Positions 18,796 to 28,895 are shown, counted from the stretch's first letter. The stretch is DNA of 64,000 nucleotides from Methanoregulaceae archaeon (GCA_015660965.1 JACTVG010000003.1:171044-235043); one strand, 5' to 3'. Numbers and translations are program-made. The notes: generated by a model not told the origin, from the sequence alone.

Positions 18796-19614
18796 ATGTC
18801 TATCGCTGTAGTTTTTGATAGTGCCGGAACCTTGCTCTCCACCTATCGTGCTGCAAAGGACATTCGCCACAATCAGTTAATACCTGGAATCGAAACAACG
18901 ACGCTCACATTTGCGTCCCCAGATCGCGTACTTGTTGTTCTTCAAGTTAGCTCCAAATCGATCATCGACACACCTCCAGATAATCTTCTTTCTACATATC
19001 TTGTTGAGAACAATATTGGATTCGGTATAAGCTGTACTCGCAAAGTTACTACATCTGAAGAAGTTGGTGACGCGCTTTACACAGATCGCAAGGCGTTTGT
19101 CAGAGATTTACAGGAATGCATCAAAAATGTCTGGTCCGTATGCAAACGAGAATCAATCGTTACTTTAAATAACGGTGCAATTGTCAACATGGCGCAGAAA
19201 GATATTGAGTTTACAATCACTGCTGGTGGGTCGCCATTTCCAGGTGCAAAGGAGACAATAACTACACTTCATCGATTGGGTATCCCAACATTCATTGCGT
19301 CCGGAGATAGATCAGCAAAACTCGAGCTGATGGCAGACCACCTTGGTATTCCTCGAGATCGAGTTTATGGTGTGGCAACCCCATCAGTTAAAGCTCAGAT
19401 CGTCTCAGATCTAAAACAAGAGTATGATACCGTAGTTATGGTGGGCGATGGCATTAATGACCTTTTTGCGATGCAAGCTGCAGATCTCTCGATTCTTACC
19501 GAGCAACAAGCGTGCGATCGCCCGACTGATTTATATCGCGCTGCAAATCGTGTGGTAAAATCTGTTGATGAAGTTGTAACAATTGTTAAAGAGTTACTGC
19601 AGAATAATCATTGA
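18796..19614 (+). CDS. P-type-ATPase-like soluble HAD protein
   Basis: The 272-residue protein has the HAD fold of the soluble P-type ATPase group (COG4087). Motif I reads VVFDSAGTL, so the second Asp of ordinary HAD phosphatases is replaced as in P-type ATPases (DKTGT); motif III/IV reads MVGDGINDLFAMQAADLSI, and FIASGDRSAKLELMADHLGI matches the P-domain. There is no membrane segment, so it is not a pump. The N-terminal 100 residues form an insert of unknown role. It lies 86 bases before atwA on the same strand. A TATA-like box near 18767 fits a leaderless start. Its substrate is unknown. Confidence 0.8.
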   Translation: MSIAVVFDSAGTLLSTYRAAKDIRHNQLIPGIETTTLTFASPDRVLVVLQVSSKSIIDTPPDNLLSTYLVENNIGFGISCTRKVTTSEEVGDALYTDRKAFVRDLQECIKNVWSVCKRESIVTLNNGAIVNMAQKDIEFTITAGGSPFPGAKETITTLHRLGIPTFIASGDRSAKLELMADHLGIPRDRVYGVATPSVKAQIVSDLKQEYDTVVMVGDGINDLFAMQAADLSILTEQQACDRPTDLYRAANRVVKSVDEVVTIVKELLQNNH

Positions 19615-19639
19615 TATTTTTTTTACATTAAGGGCGGTA

Positions 19640-19700
19640 AGTCACATTGTAGCATATAAAAGGTAATATGACAGTTATATCACATTACTTATAGGGAACT
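19640..19700 (+). promoter_or_regulatory. Promoter of the MCR-activation operon
   Basis: GCATATAAAAGG (about 19651-19662) is a strong BRE/TATA element that would start transcription near 19683, leaving a short leader with AGGGA before the ATG at 19701. The imperfect inverted repeat GTAATATGA-(8)-TCACATTAC at 19662-19687 covers the expected start site and could be an operator; a further TCACATT lies at 19642-19648. Confidence 0.5.
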
Positions 19701-21314
19701 ATGAAAGCTCCACTTATCACGGTCGATAACCTCTGCATGGATTTTGATGGCACGAAGGTTTTAAAAAATATTAGTTTTGAGATTGCTGAAGGTGAGGTAC
19801 TAGGTATTATAGGAAGAAGTGGAGCTGGAAAAACCGTTCTGATGCACCTTATGCGAGGTATTGAGCAGCCCCCAACAAGTGGTAGAATCTTATACCATGT
19901 GGCCGCGTGCAATGGCTGTGAACATCTTGATGTGGGTAGTACTGCTGGAAAGCCCTGCCCTCATTGCGGTGGTATACTTGAGCCAAAAGAAATCGATTTG
20001 TGGGGCGAGAAAGACGATAATCTCCGCCGTAGGTTGATGCGACGGACGGCAATAATGTTTCAACGAACTTTTGCCCTCTACGGAAATGACCGCGTCATCG
20101 AAAATGTCCTTCATTCCCTTGATGATATCGATTATCCTGAGGATCAAAAGATAAACCGTGCTGCAGATCTTGTTGACCAAGTTAAACTCTCACATCGAAT
20201 GATGCATATCGCCCGTGATTTATCTGGTGGCGAGAAACAGAGAGTTGTTCTTGCTCGGCAGCTTGCAAAGGAGCCGTTTATGCTCTTTGCCGATGAGCCA
20301 ACGGGTACGCTTGATCCTAACACAGCACGCCTCGTTCATGAAATGCTCAAAACTGCAGCGCAAGCGAATAATATGGCTATGATTGTCACATCGCACTTTT
20401 CTCAGGTAATTGAAGATGTGGCAGTACGCGCAATCCTTCTTGTTGACGGTAAAATCTCTAAGATTGGCGTGCCAAAACAAGTCATTGGCGAATTCATGAA
20501 GGGTTATGATGATACCGAACGATTCGCTCATATTGAGTTAGGAGAGAAAGTAATAGTTGCCCGTGACCTGATAAAGCGATATATTTCGGTTGATAGAGGT
20601 GTTGTCAGGGCGGTCAATGGCACAACTTTCGATGTGTATACAAAGGAAATATTTGGTATTATTGGCAAAAGTGGTGCTGGTAAAACAACGCTATCGCGAA
20701 TTATGGCAGGTATAATCGAACCTACTAGTGGAGAGATTAACATCCGGATTGGTGAAGATTGGGTGGATATGACCAAACCGGGCATTGAGCAAAGGGGAAG
20801 GGCCAAAGAATACATTGGGCTTTTACATCAAGAGTATGACCTCTTTCCGCACCGAACTGTAGTTGATAATCTCACTGATGCAATTGGGTTAGAGTTCCCA
20901 AAAGAACTGGCAATGAGAAAAGCGATCGTAACGCTCCGTATGGCGGGATTTTCCGACGAGAAGAGTCAGGAGATCCTCGACCGCCTTCCTGGACAACTTA
21001 GTGAAGGGGAACGTCATCGAGTAGCTCTCGCTCAGGTACTAATTAGGGAACCTCGTATCGTCATTCTTGATGAACCGACGGGTACAATGGATCCCATCAC
21101 TAAAATTGATGTAAAACACTCTATTTTACATGCCCGTGAAGAGATGGAAGAGACATTCGTCGTAGTCTCGCACGATATGGATTTTGTGCGAGATATATGT
21201 GATCGTCTCGCTCTTATGCGTGGGGGTAAAATTGCACAAATTGGAAAGACAAACGACGTTCTCGCAAGTCTAACTGAGGAAGAACGCCAAGTTATGAGCA
21301 CACCCTCGGCTTGA
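19701..21314 (+). CDS. atwA: MCR activation ATPase, component A2
   Basis: AtwA is the double ABC ATPase that drives reductive activation of the nickel cofactor F430 in methyl-coenzyme M reductase. The 537 residues hold two nucleotide-binding domains with Walker A GRSGAGKT (38-45) and GKSGAGKT (about 324), signatures LSGGEKQR and LSEGERHR, and Walker B LFADEPTG and VILDEPTG. Between Walker A and the Q-loop of the first domain lies a CNGC...CPHC insert (about residues 72-95), a likely zinc or iron-sulfur knuckle. There are no membrane segments. It heads the mmp operon, with mmp3 eight bases behind. Confidence 0.95.
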   Translation: MKAPLITVDNLCMDFDGTKVLKNISFEIAEGEVLGIIGRSGAGKTVLMHLMRGIEQPPTSGRILYHVAACNGCEHLDVGSTAGKPCPHCGGILEPKEIDLWGEKDDNLRRRLMRRTAIMFQRTFALYGNDRVIENVLHSLDDIDYPEDQKINRAADLVDQVKLSHRMMHIARDLSGGEKQRVVLARQLAKEPFMLFADEPTGTLDPNTARLVHEMLKTAAQANNMAMIVTSHFSQVIEDVAVRAILLVDGKISKIGVPKQVIGEFMKGYDDTERFAHIELGEKVIVARDLIKRYISVDRGVVRAVNGTTFDVYTKEIFGIIGKSGAGKTTLSRIMAGIIEPTSGEINIRIGEDWVDMTKPGIEQRGRAKEYIGLLHQEYDLFPHRTVVDNLTDAIGLEFPKELAMRKAIVTLRMAGFSDEKSQEILDRLPGQLSEGERHRVALAQVLIREPRIVILDEPTGTMDPITKIDVKHSILHAREEMEETFVVVSHDMDFVRDICDRLALMRGGKIAQIGKTNDVLASLTEEERQVMSTPSA

Positions 21315-21322
21315 GGTGGTTA

Positions 21323-22846
21323 ATGATTAGCATCCACCTCGATGGGCAGAGGCTCGAGGTCGATCCCGATAGCAGTCTACGCTCCGTGCTTCAAAAGATT
21401 CCCTTGGGCAACTGTGTTGCTGTGATCCGCCCAACAACAAAAGAACAGGCTAAAACGAATAGCCTTGCGATGACGACAACGGCTGGAGAAATTACAATTG
21501 ATCTTGATGGTGAGAAGGGTACATTCCTTGAGAAACCCGGATTCTCCTCGTTCCTTTCCTTACATTGGGAGGATAGGTATGCCGCAGCTTTTGGTCCTTT
21601 CCAATCAACACTACAACCGTCGCGTAAACCAAGCGTGTATGAGAGAGGGGATGTAATCCTTGGATGTGGAGGATATAACCCCCAGACCTCTTACTTGATT
21701 TTTTCCAAAAGCCGGCACTCATCTGATCATGGTTCGGATTCAAGTGGCGGAATAATCGGTAAAGTGGTAAGTGGCCGAGGAGTCCTTGATCGATGGTCTA
21801 CAGGGGATAAAATTACAAAGATAGAACCGGTCATAAGTTGGGCCGATACAAGCCGTTCATTTACCACTACTGATTTTGATCTGAAGCTTGAAGACGGAAT
21901 ACAAATCGTAACCCTAGTTAAGGTAGTGGCACAAGGTTACAGTTCAAACAAAATCTCAACTGAAGCGACTAGGTGTGTCGAACACTTGCTGTTTACATTA
22001 GAAGATCACCGGTTTATCGTGAGTCAAGCCACCAGTACCCATATTCTCGATTCCCGCACAGTCGGTGAAGAAGTGCCCACTGAGTATCGAAGCCCACGTC
22101 GAGAAGGTGTGGTTACAGTACGGAACATTGGACCAACAAGTGGGGGTATATACATCTATAAAGAGGATGTCCCAAGCAGCCCGGTTCATAATATAGTAGG
22201 GCAGGTTGTGCATGGGATCGAACTCGTCAAACTAGCAAAAAACGGTGATGTATTCACAATCAACGTTAATCCGGAGCGTATTGATCTTCTAGGGCTGCCC
22301 CTTCAAGATGCCCAACGGATTGCCCAAGCGCGAGGATTCGTTTTGCATGTTGACAATACAGAAGGGAGTCGGATAGTAGTTTCACAAGAACCATCGACTA
22401 CATTGGAAGTTTTAAAAGAGAGAGCTGCAACAATAACAACCGCACCCAATGAAAGAGTCGTTGATATTGTACTGGATGACAAAGCAGCGCCATTAAGTTG
22501 CGCAAACTTCCGCCGATTAACAGGTCTTAAGGATCATGACGCAGGTATGATGCCGCTTTTCTTTAAATTCGATGATGTAGTCCTTTTCAAACCAGTAATA
22601 CCAGTAGGAATGAGAATTATTCCAGAGAACAGTCCCATAAAAGAGGTTCCAGCAGCGTCTCTTGCAATCACGAATGATTCGCGACGGGGGTCAGGTATGG
22701 TGGGTGTGCGTCTTTCAGCAAATCGTGAGTTTGGTCCTACCTCCGAGCCATTCGAGGGAACGAATATCATTGGTCGAGTAATCGATATTGGTAAACTAAA
22801 GAACTTCGAGGAAAAGGATAAGGTGTACATTAGGGAGGTGACGTGA
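21323..22846 (+). CDS. mmp3: Methanogenesis marker protein 3
   Basis: The 507-residue product has the size and features of marker protein 3, an essentially methanogen-specific protein reported to be part of the MCR activation complex. The start MISIHLDGQRLEVDPDSSLR resembles a ubiquitin-like fold; the rest contains cyclophilin-like (peptidyl-prolyl isomerase-like) segments such as GTNIIGRVIDIGKLKNF and YERGDVILGCGGY. GAGGTGG at 21313-21319 selects ATG 21323 over the in-frame TTG at 21311. The stop overlaps the mmp6 start by one base. Confidence 0.88.
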   Translation: MISIHLDGQRLEVDPDSSLRSVLQKIPLGNCVAVIRPTTKEQAKTNSLAMTTTAGEITIDLDGEKGTFLEKPGFSSFLSLHWEDRYAAAFGPFQSTLQPSRKPSVYERGDVILGCGGYNPQTSYLIFSKSRHSSDHGSDSSGGIIGKVVSGRGVLDRWSTGDKITKIEPVISWADTSRSFTTTDFDLKLEDGIQIVTLVKVVAQGYSSNKISTEATRCVEHLLFTLEDHRFIVSQATSTHILDSRTVGEEVPTEYRSPRREGVVTVRNIGPTSGGIYIYKEDVPSSPVHNIVGQVVHGIELVKLAKNGDVFTINVNPERIDLLGLPLQDAQRIAQARGFVLHVDNTEGSRIVVSQEPSTTLEVLKERAATITTAPNERVVDIVLDDKAAPLSCANFRRLTGLKDHDAGMMPLFFKFDDVVLFKPVIPVGMRIIPENSPIKEVPAASLAITNDSRRGSGMVGVRLSANREFGPTSEPFEGTNIIGRVIDIGKLKNFEEKDKVYIREVT

Positions 22847-23304
22847 TGACTGAATACGCGCCGAAGAATCCGGGCAGTGTGACAAAATATATCGTCGTCG
22901 AATCGCCAAATATAACTCCGAGTGAATTGGCAATCCGAGCCTATGAGATCTCGCAGGGTGTAATAATCAAAGAAACCTGTTTCGGGCTTGCCATAAATGG
23001 TACTGAGGAGGAGGTCGACCGTTTGATTGCGCAACTTCGAACCGTCGACTCTGACCACATCTTTATCAAAGACCGCGGGTTTCTCCCAGGGGATCCACGG
23101 CGGTGCCGTGCCAATCTTGGCGGTGCGAGACCGGGGTTCCATGGAATCGAGTTCGAAACTACTGTCCTCCCATATATCTCCACCGGGCTTGAAGAGCTTA
23201 GAACGCGTGATGCGGAAGGAATCCCAGCACCACAAAACCCATTAGACAGAAAGAAATTGGACGTATACATTCTCAAAAAATTGATTGAAACACAGGAGCC
23301 CTGA
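22846..23304 (+). CDS. mmp6: Methanogenesis marker protein 6
   Basis: The 152-residue product matches marker protein 6, a small soluble methanogen-specific protein of unknown mechanism encoded with mmp3 and mmp5. Visible features are KYIVVESPNITPSELAIRAY near the N-terminus and a basic FLPGDPRRCRANLGGARPGF segment with one Cys. GGGAGGTGA lies just before the ATG at 22846, which overlaps the mmp3 TGA. The frame can also open one codon earlier at a GTG. The assignment uses operon position and sequence pattern together. Confidence 0.85.
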   Translation: MTEYAPKNPGSVTKYIVVESPNITPSELAIRAYEISQGVIIKETCFGLAINGTEEEVDRLIAQLRTVDSDHIFIKDRGFLPGDPRRCRANLGGARPGFHGIEFETTVLPYISTGLEELRTRDAEGIPAPQNPLDRKKLDVYILKKLIETQEP

Positions 23305-23305
23305 T

Positions 23306-23752
23306 ATGGCAAAAGTTTTCATCTACCCCACAACGAGCTTGATTCTGTCAGATTTAGTTGCTCGTTATGGGCATACTCCTTTGAGTTCGGCTATTGCCAT
23401 ACGTGAGCGCATTCAGACAGCGGGTATCGAATCAATACCCCTTCAAATCACTCCCGAAGAACCCAAAAAAGGACTACGTTGGGCGGCGGTTGAGGTGCCC
23501 AGTGGGGTGCGGGGAAGAATGGCGCTTTATGGTCCAATGATAGATACTTGCGATGCGGCAATCATCATCAACGATGCAGATCTTGCTTTCGGATGCATGG
23601 GTTGCGCACGTACAAATGAGTTAGTCAAGTATCTTATCAGACAGAAAAATGTTCCACGTCTTGATTTAAATTATCCGAAAAATGAGAAGGAAGGAATCCA
23701 GTTCGTTGCTGCGATAAAACGATTCCTTGAGACCCTTGGAGGAAAGAAATGA
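23306..23752 (+). CDS. mmp5: Methanogenesis marker protein 5
   Basis: The 148-residue product matches marker protein 5. It begins [20 protein letters not shown] and carries a FGCMGCAR cysteine pair near residue 100 in a Rossmann-like context ([14 protein letters not shown]), suggesting a thiol or metal role. CAGGAG (23293-23298) selects ATG 23306; the frame is open further upstream into mmp6. Its stop overlaps the mmp15 ATG as ATGA. The precise function is unknown; conservation in methanogens links it to MCR maturation or methanogenesis. Confidence 0.85.
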   Translation: MAKVFIYPTTSLILSDLVARYGHTPLSSAIAIRERIQTAGIESIPLQITPEEPKKGLRWAAVEVPSGVRGRMALYGPMIDTCDAAIIINDADLAFGCMGCARTNELVKYLIRQKNVPRLDLNYPKNEKEGIQFVAAIKRFLETLGGKK

Positions 23753-24987
23753 CAGCACCAGTACGTATAGCCCAGCTCTCTTGTGGTCCTGAATACAGTG
23801 GAGTACAACAAGAAATTAACGAAGCAGCGAAGGCGGTGAACGGAGAGATTTTCTTCCCCGATATTGCGTTGAAGGATATCATGCAAAATTTCAATGAGTT
23901 TGGGCTTGATGTCCGCAGTCCTGACCTCAAGCTTACTATTGCTCGGGCAAAAGCACTTGTTGATGGGCGTGTGGACGCCGATGCTGTCTTCATTGCCACA
24001 TGTTTCCGTTGTGCCGAAGCTGCAATCGTACGAAATGAACTGCGGCGGTATATACACACAAGTTCTAAGCTACCTGTTGTTAGTTATTCATTTACAGAAC
24101 GAACAACTGCCGGGACACTCCTGACTCGTATGGAAGCTTTAACCACAATCGCTCGACGTAGAGCTCTCCTTGCTCGAGAAACCCAACAGGGGATTACATT
24201 GGGAGTTGATTCTGGTTCATCCACCACCAAAGCGGTAGTAATGAAAGACAATAAGATCGTCGGTACAGGATGGCAACCAACAACTGAGGTTTTAAAAAGT
24301 GCTCATGATGTTATTGAACATGCAATTAAGGAAGCGGGGATCAAACGGAAAGAGGTAGAAGCTGTTGGAACCACAGGATATGGACGATTTCTTGTAGGAA
24401 AGGAAATTAATGCTGATCTTATTCAAGAGGAATTGACTGTTAACTCTAAAGGTGCGGTATACCTTGCCGATAAACAGCACGGTCCGGCAACTGTAATTGA
24501 TATTGGTGGAATGGATAACAAAGCAATCACGGTCCAAGACGGTATTCCCGGTACTTTCACAATGGGGGGTATCTGTGCTGGTGCGAGCGGAAGATTTCTA
24601 GAGATGACTGCAAAACGTCTTGGTGTAGATATAACCGAGTTGGGACCACTAGCAATGAAAGGCTTTTCAGAACAAGTCCCAATGAACAGCTATTGTATTG
24701 TGTTCGGGACCCAGAGTCTTGTTAATGCTCTTGCTGCAGGTAGTACTCGTGAGGATGTTGCCGCTGCTGCCTGTCATAGTGTAGCCGAGCAAGTGTTTGA
24801 ACAGCAATTACAGGAGATTGACATTAAGGAACCTGTAATTATGGTTGGTGGCACATCTCTCATTGAAGGACTTGTGCATGCTATGGGAGGTTTGCTACAG
24901 ACAAAGATTTTAGTTCCAAAATACTCGCAATATATTGGTGCAGTAGGATCTTCACTATTAGCCAGCGGCTTTATCAAGGATAAGTAA
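23749..24987 (+). CDS. mmp15: Methanogenesis marker protein 15, ASKHA ATPase
   Basis: The 412-residue protein has an N-terminal domain of about 140 residues with [11 protein letters not shown], then a BcrAD/BadFG/HgdC-type ATPase of the actin-like fold. The ATP site reads [16 protein letters not shown] (about residue 150), and [20 protein letters not shown] corresponds to the segment that holds the bridging [4Fe-4S] cysteine in 2-hydroxyacyl-CoA dehydratase activators. Those relatives use ATP to push an electron to very low potential, which fits a part in reductive MCR activation, but that is inference. It overlaps mmp5 by four bases and mmp17 by one. Confidence 0.9.
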   Translation: MTAPVRIAQLSCGPEYSGVQQEINEAAKAVNGEIFFPDIALKDIMQNFNEFGLDVRSPDLKLTIARAKALVDGRVDADAVFIATCFRCAEAAIVRNELRRYIHTSSKLPVVSYSFTERTTAGTLLTRMEALTTIARRRALLARETQQGITLGVDSGSSTTKAVVMKDNKIVGTGWQPTTEVLKSAHDVIEHAIKEAGIKRKEVEAVGTTGYGRFLVGKEINADLIQEELTVNSKGAVYLADKQHGPATVIDIGGMDNKAITVQDGIPGTFTMGGICAGASGRFLEMTAKRLGVDITELGPLAMKGFSEQVPMNSYCIVFGTQSLVNALAAGSTREDVAAAACHSVAEQVFEQQLQEIDIKEPVIMVGGTSLIEGLVHAMGGLLQTKILVPKYSQYIGAVGSSLLASGFIKDK

Positions 24988-25571
24988 TGCAAGCGGTTGA
25001 GTACTTTGAAGTAGAATGTCCCGAGATGGTAGGCGGAGAGTATTACAAGAAAATAACAAACATTGTCTTACTCGACCATAACCTAATTCGAACGCTTCAT
25101 AAGATTCATATTTATGTGGACCCTGGCGTGCCAATTTTTGTTGCTGTCGGTATTCTTCATAAAACCCCCAGCCTTATCCGAGTACGAGACTTTGCTGCCG
25201 TTAATCCTCTTGAGGGGAAGATTATGCTGGTGCTCTCAAACGAGACTTATCTCGCTCCTATGCTCAAGATATTTTGGCAACGCTTCGGTCAGGAACACGT
25301 AGAACAACCTGACCGATTCACAGTCATTTTAAAGGGAGTCACAATTGATGCAAGAGAATTAGAAGACGTGATAGTTGCTGATCCAAGCGAATCCCTATAT
25401 AAAGATTTAATCTACGCATTCAAGTGCATTGCTCCAGAAGGTTTCCGAATCCGCCGAGAATTTTATACTAAAGAAAAATTTTTCTTTGTTGCTAGTGAGG
25501 ACACACTCACCGGGGATGTAGATGCACTCATACAATCCAAATTTAAAATAATGGGGGAGGTAATGCCATGA
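24987..25571 (+). CDS. mmp17: Methanogenesis marker protein 17
   Basis: The 194-residue product matches marker protein 17, reported as a component of the MCR activation complex. It begins VEYFEVECPEMVGGEYYKK and contains IHIYVDPGVPIFVAVGIL; few cysteines are present. The ATG at 24987 overlaps the mmp15 TAA, and the stop overlaps the mmp7 ATG. The operon order mmp15-mmp17-mmp7 is the usual one as I recall it for Methanomicrobiales, which supports the assignment. Confidence 0.85.
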   Translation: MQAVEYFEVECPEMVGGEYYKKITNIVLLDHNLIRTLHKIHIYVDPGVPIFVAVGILHKTPSLIRVRDFAAVNPLEGKIMLVLSNETYLAPMLKIFWQRFGQEHVEQPDRFTVILKGVTIDARELEDVIVADPSESLYKDLIYAFKCIAPEGFRIRREFYTKEKFFFVASEDTLTGDVDALIQSKFKIMGEVMP

Positions 25572-26506
25572 TCCTTGTTCCCGTGACATATAATGGTGGA
25601 GTTTACCGGCATAACGAGATCATGGATTTCATAGAGGACATTGGCGGGTATATTGTCCAAAAACATATCCTTGCAAGTGATGTAGTGCTCTTATGTTTCG
25701 TTCCAAAAGATGATGTAGAGCTGTTACGTAGCATTGCAAAATCAATGGGCGGTGAGGTGGTCGATTCCCCACTTGTTGGTACCGAAATAGCCGTGGTTTC
25801 AATGAGTCTTGAGATCCACCACCTTCCACACCCTTCCTGCGATATCGCAGAATATCTCAGGAGACTTGGAGCAAAAAGTAATATGGTTAGTCTCGCTCGG
25901 GGAGTAGGAAAACGTATAGCTGCACTCAATGATGAAGAGCGAGACGTTATCAATGAGCATGATCTTGCGGTTTACTTAATGGGTAACTTTGAAAAGTGCA
26001 TCGATTACAAAATGCCAAATCTCCGCCGAGGAATTGAAGCCCCTATTGTAATTTGCGGTGGGCCGAATAAAGAAACATTGCAGCGGATAATTAATCCGCC
26101 GGTTGATGGTTACGTCGGTAATGTGGGAAGGTTCATGCATCGCACTAAAGAATCTGAAGAATTCACCAAGCTCGATGAAATTATCTCAGAGATAACAAGA
26201 GTCCTTGAAAAAAAGCGTATTGGAGACGCAAAGGATCCACTCTCAGTTTCCCCAGCACGATTAATGGATCTGATCAAGGAGAATGTGCCAAAAATTCATC
26301 AGGTGACATCTCCTACGCCACTTACGGTCCAGATGGCAGGCCTTCGTGTAAAGCTTCCTTATGATACATTTGCAAGTGAAATCCGTAACATTGAGATCGA
26401 AGATTCGGTTAAAATTGGGGATGTATCAAATGTGACTCCTTCGAGAATGAGAGACTACATATTGATAAGGATTCTCCCCTTCTCTGATACAAACGTGGTT
26501 GTATGA
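25568..26506 (+). CDS. mmp7: Methanogenesis marker protein 7
   Basis: The 312-residue product matches marker protein 7, reported as a component of the MCR activation complex that holds iron-sulfur clusters. It starts MILVPVTYNGGVYRHNEIMD and contains cysteines at VLLCFVPKD, PSCDIAEYL, FEKCIDYKM and VICGGPNK that could ligate clusters. GGGGAGG (25553-25559) precedes the ATG. The next gene (AhpD-fold) starts two bases after its stop, so it is part of the same message. Confidence 0.87.
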   Translation: MILVPVTYNGGVYRHNEIMDFIEDIGGYIVQKHILASDVVLLCFVPKDDVELLRSIAKSMGGEVVDSPLVGTEIAVVSMSLEIHHLPHPSCDIAEYLRRLGAKSNMVSLARGVGKRIAALNDEERDVINEHDLAVYLMGNFEKCIDYKMPNLRRGIEAPIVICGGPNKETLQRIINPPVDGYVGNVGRFMHRTKESEEFTKLDEIISEITRVLEKKRIGDAKDPLSVSPARLMDLIKENVPKIHQVTSPTPLTVQMAGLRVKLPYDTFASEIRNIEIEDSVKIGDVSNVTPSRMRDYILIRILPFSDTNVVV

Positions 26507-26507
26507 T

Positions 26508-26978
26508 ATGACAGATTTTGAAGAGAAATTAAAACAAATTGTTGAGAAGGGAGACCGAGAAACCGCTGAAGAATGGCTTCGATTGATTGAGAAAGAGTAC
26601 GGACACATACCACTAATATTCAAACGAATGTCTGAACGTCCTGAGGTACTCATCTCGCATCTAATGTACAAAGGGTCGGTAGCAGAAACAAGTTCTCTTG
26701 ATCCTAAATATGTGGAACTAATCAGTCTTGCTGTAGGTGCCGCACTCAAGTGCCCGCATTGTACGGGTTACCACATGCTTGCTGCAAGGCGAATGGGTGC
26801 AACTCGTGATGAAATCCTTGAAGTAATTTTATTAGCCGGTCTAATTTCCAACTCATCGGTTCTCGCAAATGCTTATCGCATCTTCGATGAAAAGATGGCA
26901 AAATGCCCACCGTGCGAAGTTGAGGGAGCAGAGTATGAGACCCTTCCAAACGAGAATCTAGACGAGAAGATACCTTAA
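26508..26978 (+). CDS. AhpD-fold carboxymuconolactone decarboxylase family protein
   Basis: The 156-residue protein has the all-helical AhpD/CMD fold with the redox motif CPHCTGYHMLAARRMGAT (CxxC near residue 80) and a proton-relay His. Members act as peroxidase-linked disulfide reductases or decarboxylases. A second pair, CPPC, is near the C-terminus and is not usual. The start ATG 26508 lies two bases after the mmp7 TGA. Being the last gene of the MCR-activation operon suggests protection or thiol-redox support for MCR maturation, which is inference. A TTG at 26499 would add three residues and is rejected. Confidence 0.82.
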   Translation: MTDFEEKLKQIVEKGDRETAEEWLRLIEKEYGHIPLIFKRMSERPEVLISHLMYKGSVAETSSLDPKYVELISLAVGAALKCPHCTGYHMLAARRMGATRDEILEVILLAGLISNSSVLANAYRIFDEKMAKCPPCEVEGAEYETLPNENLDEKIP

Positions 26979-27048
26979 ATTAACGACCAATAGCTGAGCC
27001 TCCAACCACCCAACTTACTTTTATCCTTTCGTGTTCACCTGATAGATA

Positions 27049-28890
27049 ATGTGCGGGATTGTAGGGCAGTATTGTTATGATGGCACACAGCCGGATGCCA
27101 ACTTTCTTACCGCGATGATAGATCGGATTGCTCATCGGGGACCCGATGGGCGTGGAATGTTTCTCAAAGGGAGAATCGGACTAGCTCATTGTCGACTTGC
27201 AATTATTGACCTTAGTGACGATGCCAGTCAACCAATAGCAAACGAAGACGGCACGATTTGGTTAGTTTATAACGGAGAAATTTACAACTATATCGAATTG
27301 CGTCAAGAACTAGTAAAAAAAGGGCACAAATTTCTTTCAAAAACCGATAGTGAAGTGATCGTTCATGCGTATGAAGAATGGGGGGCAAGATGCCTTGAAC
27401 GCTTCAATGGAATGTGGGCATTTGCTCTTTGGGATGATAAGAAACAACAACTTTTTTGCGCTCGCGATCGATTCGGAATAAAACCATTTTATTATACAGA
27501 AATTGCAGGTTCATTTATTTTTGCTTCAGAGATTAAGGCTTTACTCGAACATCCAGATGTTGGAAAAAATCCAGATAATGAGATGCTCTGCTCATACCTC
27601 ACATGGGGTGTTCACGATCACACAGACCGAACAATGTTCTCAAATATTTTCCAGCTTCGTCCTGCACATGCAATGATGGTAACTGTAAAAGGACAAAATA
27701 CACCAGTTCGATACTGGGATGTTAAAGTAAACCCCTTCTTCACATCCGACATTCAAAACTCGGATATTTCATCAAACCTTTTCACCCTACTTAAAGACGC
27801 GGTTCGGATTCATCTTCGCAGTGATGTGGCAATCGGTACATGTCTCTCGGGCGGGATCGATTCTTCAACAATTGTTGCATTGATCAACGATCTAATTCAG
27901 AAAGATTCGCCCGAAAGTATAGGGACAAGACAGAAGACATTCTCTGCTGTTTTTGATGACACACGTTTCGATGAGAGCCAGTATATCAACGAAGTTGTTA
28001 ATGGGACGAGTGTTGATGCTTACCGAACACAACCCGACCCACAGCAAGTTTTGAAAGATCTCCATCAACTTCTCTACATACAGGATGAACCATTTGGTTC
28101 TCTTTCAATTTATGCACAATACCGTGTTATGCAATTGGCTTCAAAACGAGTGAAGGTTGTTCTTGATGGACAGGGCGCGGATGAGCTTCTCGCAGGATAC
28201 CTTGCCTATCAGAGTTGCTCAATTAGAGGGTTGATTCGATCGTTTCACTTGTTAACCGCACTCCGCGAAATTATTGGTGCGTTTCGATACCACCGAGCGT
28301 TTTTCTTTGATTCTCTCCAACAATTATTAATTCGGGCAAAACGAAGACACCTTTTGCAGGTTTTGTGCCCAAATTTTAACCGGTATAATGGAACCCTAGA
28401 TCAAGTTCTTTACCGTGAATTAATGATAACAAATCTACCTGCACTACTCCATTATGAAGATCGCAATTCGATGGCCTTCTCTATTGAGTCGAGAGTTCCC
28501 TACCTCGATGTACGTTTGGTGGAATATCTTACATCCTTACCACAAGATCAGAAAATAAAAAATGGTGTAACTAAATATGCGCTAAGACGTGCGATTAGGG
28601 GGGTAATCCCCGAATCTATTCGATGTCGTATGGATAAGATGGGGTTTGTTACACCAGAAGAAATTTGGATGGCCGAAGATCTTCAGCCATTTGTATTGAC
28701 AATACTCACATCAGAAAATTTCAAAAAACGGCCTTACTGGGACGCATCAGCAGTCACAAAGAGTTATCAAGAGTTCCTTGATGGAAAATCTCAATATTCT
28801 CCAGAACTATTTCGTATAGTCTGTGCTGAATTATGGTTGGAGATTTTCTTTGACAAAAAGAATACAAATCCTATAAATGTTGAATCCTGA
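27049..28890 (+). CDS. asnB: Asparagine synthetase, glutamine-hydrolysing
   Basis: The 613-residue enzyme makes asparagine from aspartate, ATP and glutamine. The N-terminal nucleophile is Cys2 (MCGIVGQY), the glutaminase domain spans about 1-210 with RLAIIDLSDDASQP, and the ATP pyrophosphatase domain contains CLSGGIDSSTIVA (about residue 265) and VVLDGQGADELLAGY. A TATA-like ACTTTTATCC near 27020 fits a leaderless start. Neighbouring sugar genes leave open that it amidates a sugar precursor of surface glycans, as some AsnB homologues do, but plain asparagine synthesis is the simpler reading. Confidence 0.92.
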   Translation: MCGIVGQYCYDGTQPDANFLTAMIDRIAHRGPDGRGMFLKGRIGLAHCRLAIIDLSDDASQPIANEDGTIWLVYNGEIYNYIELRQELVKKGHKFLSKTDSEVIVHAYEEWGARCLERFNGMWAFALWDDKKQQLFCARDRFGIKPFYYTEIAGSFIFASEIKALLEHPDVGKNPDNEMLCSYLTWGVHDHTDRTMFSNIFQLRPAHAMMVTVKGQNTPVRYWDVKVNPFFTSDIQNSDISSNLFTLLKDAVRIHLRSDVAIGTCLSGGIDSSTIVALINDLIQKDSPESIGTRQKTFSAVFDDTRFDESQYINEVVNGTSVDAYRTQPDPQQVLKDLHQLLYIQDEPFGSLSIYAQYRVMQLASKRVKVVLDGQGADELLAGYLAYQSCSIRGLIRSFHLLTALREIIGAFRYHRAFFFDSLQQLLIRAKRRHLLQVLCPNFNRYNGTLDQVLYRELMITNLPALLHYEDRNSMAFSIESRVPYLDVRLVEYLTSLPQDQKIKNGVTKYALRRAIRGVIPESIRCRMDKMGFVTPEEIWMAEDLQPFVLTILTSENFKKRPYWDASAVTKSYQEFLDGKSQYSPELFRIVCAELWLEIFFDKKNTNPINVES

Positions 28891-28895
28891 AAGAT

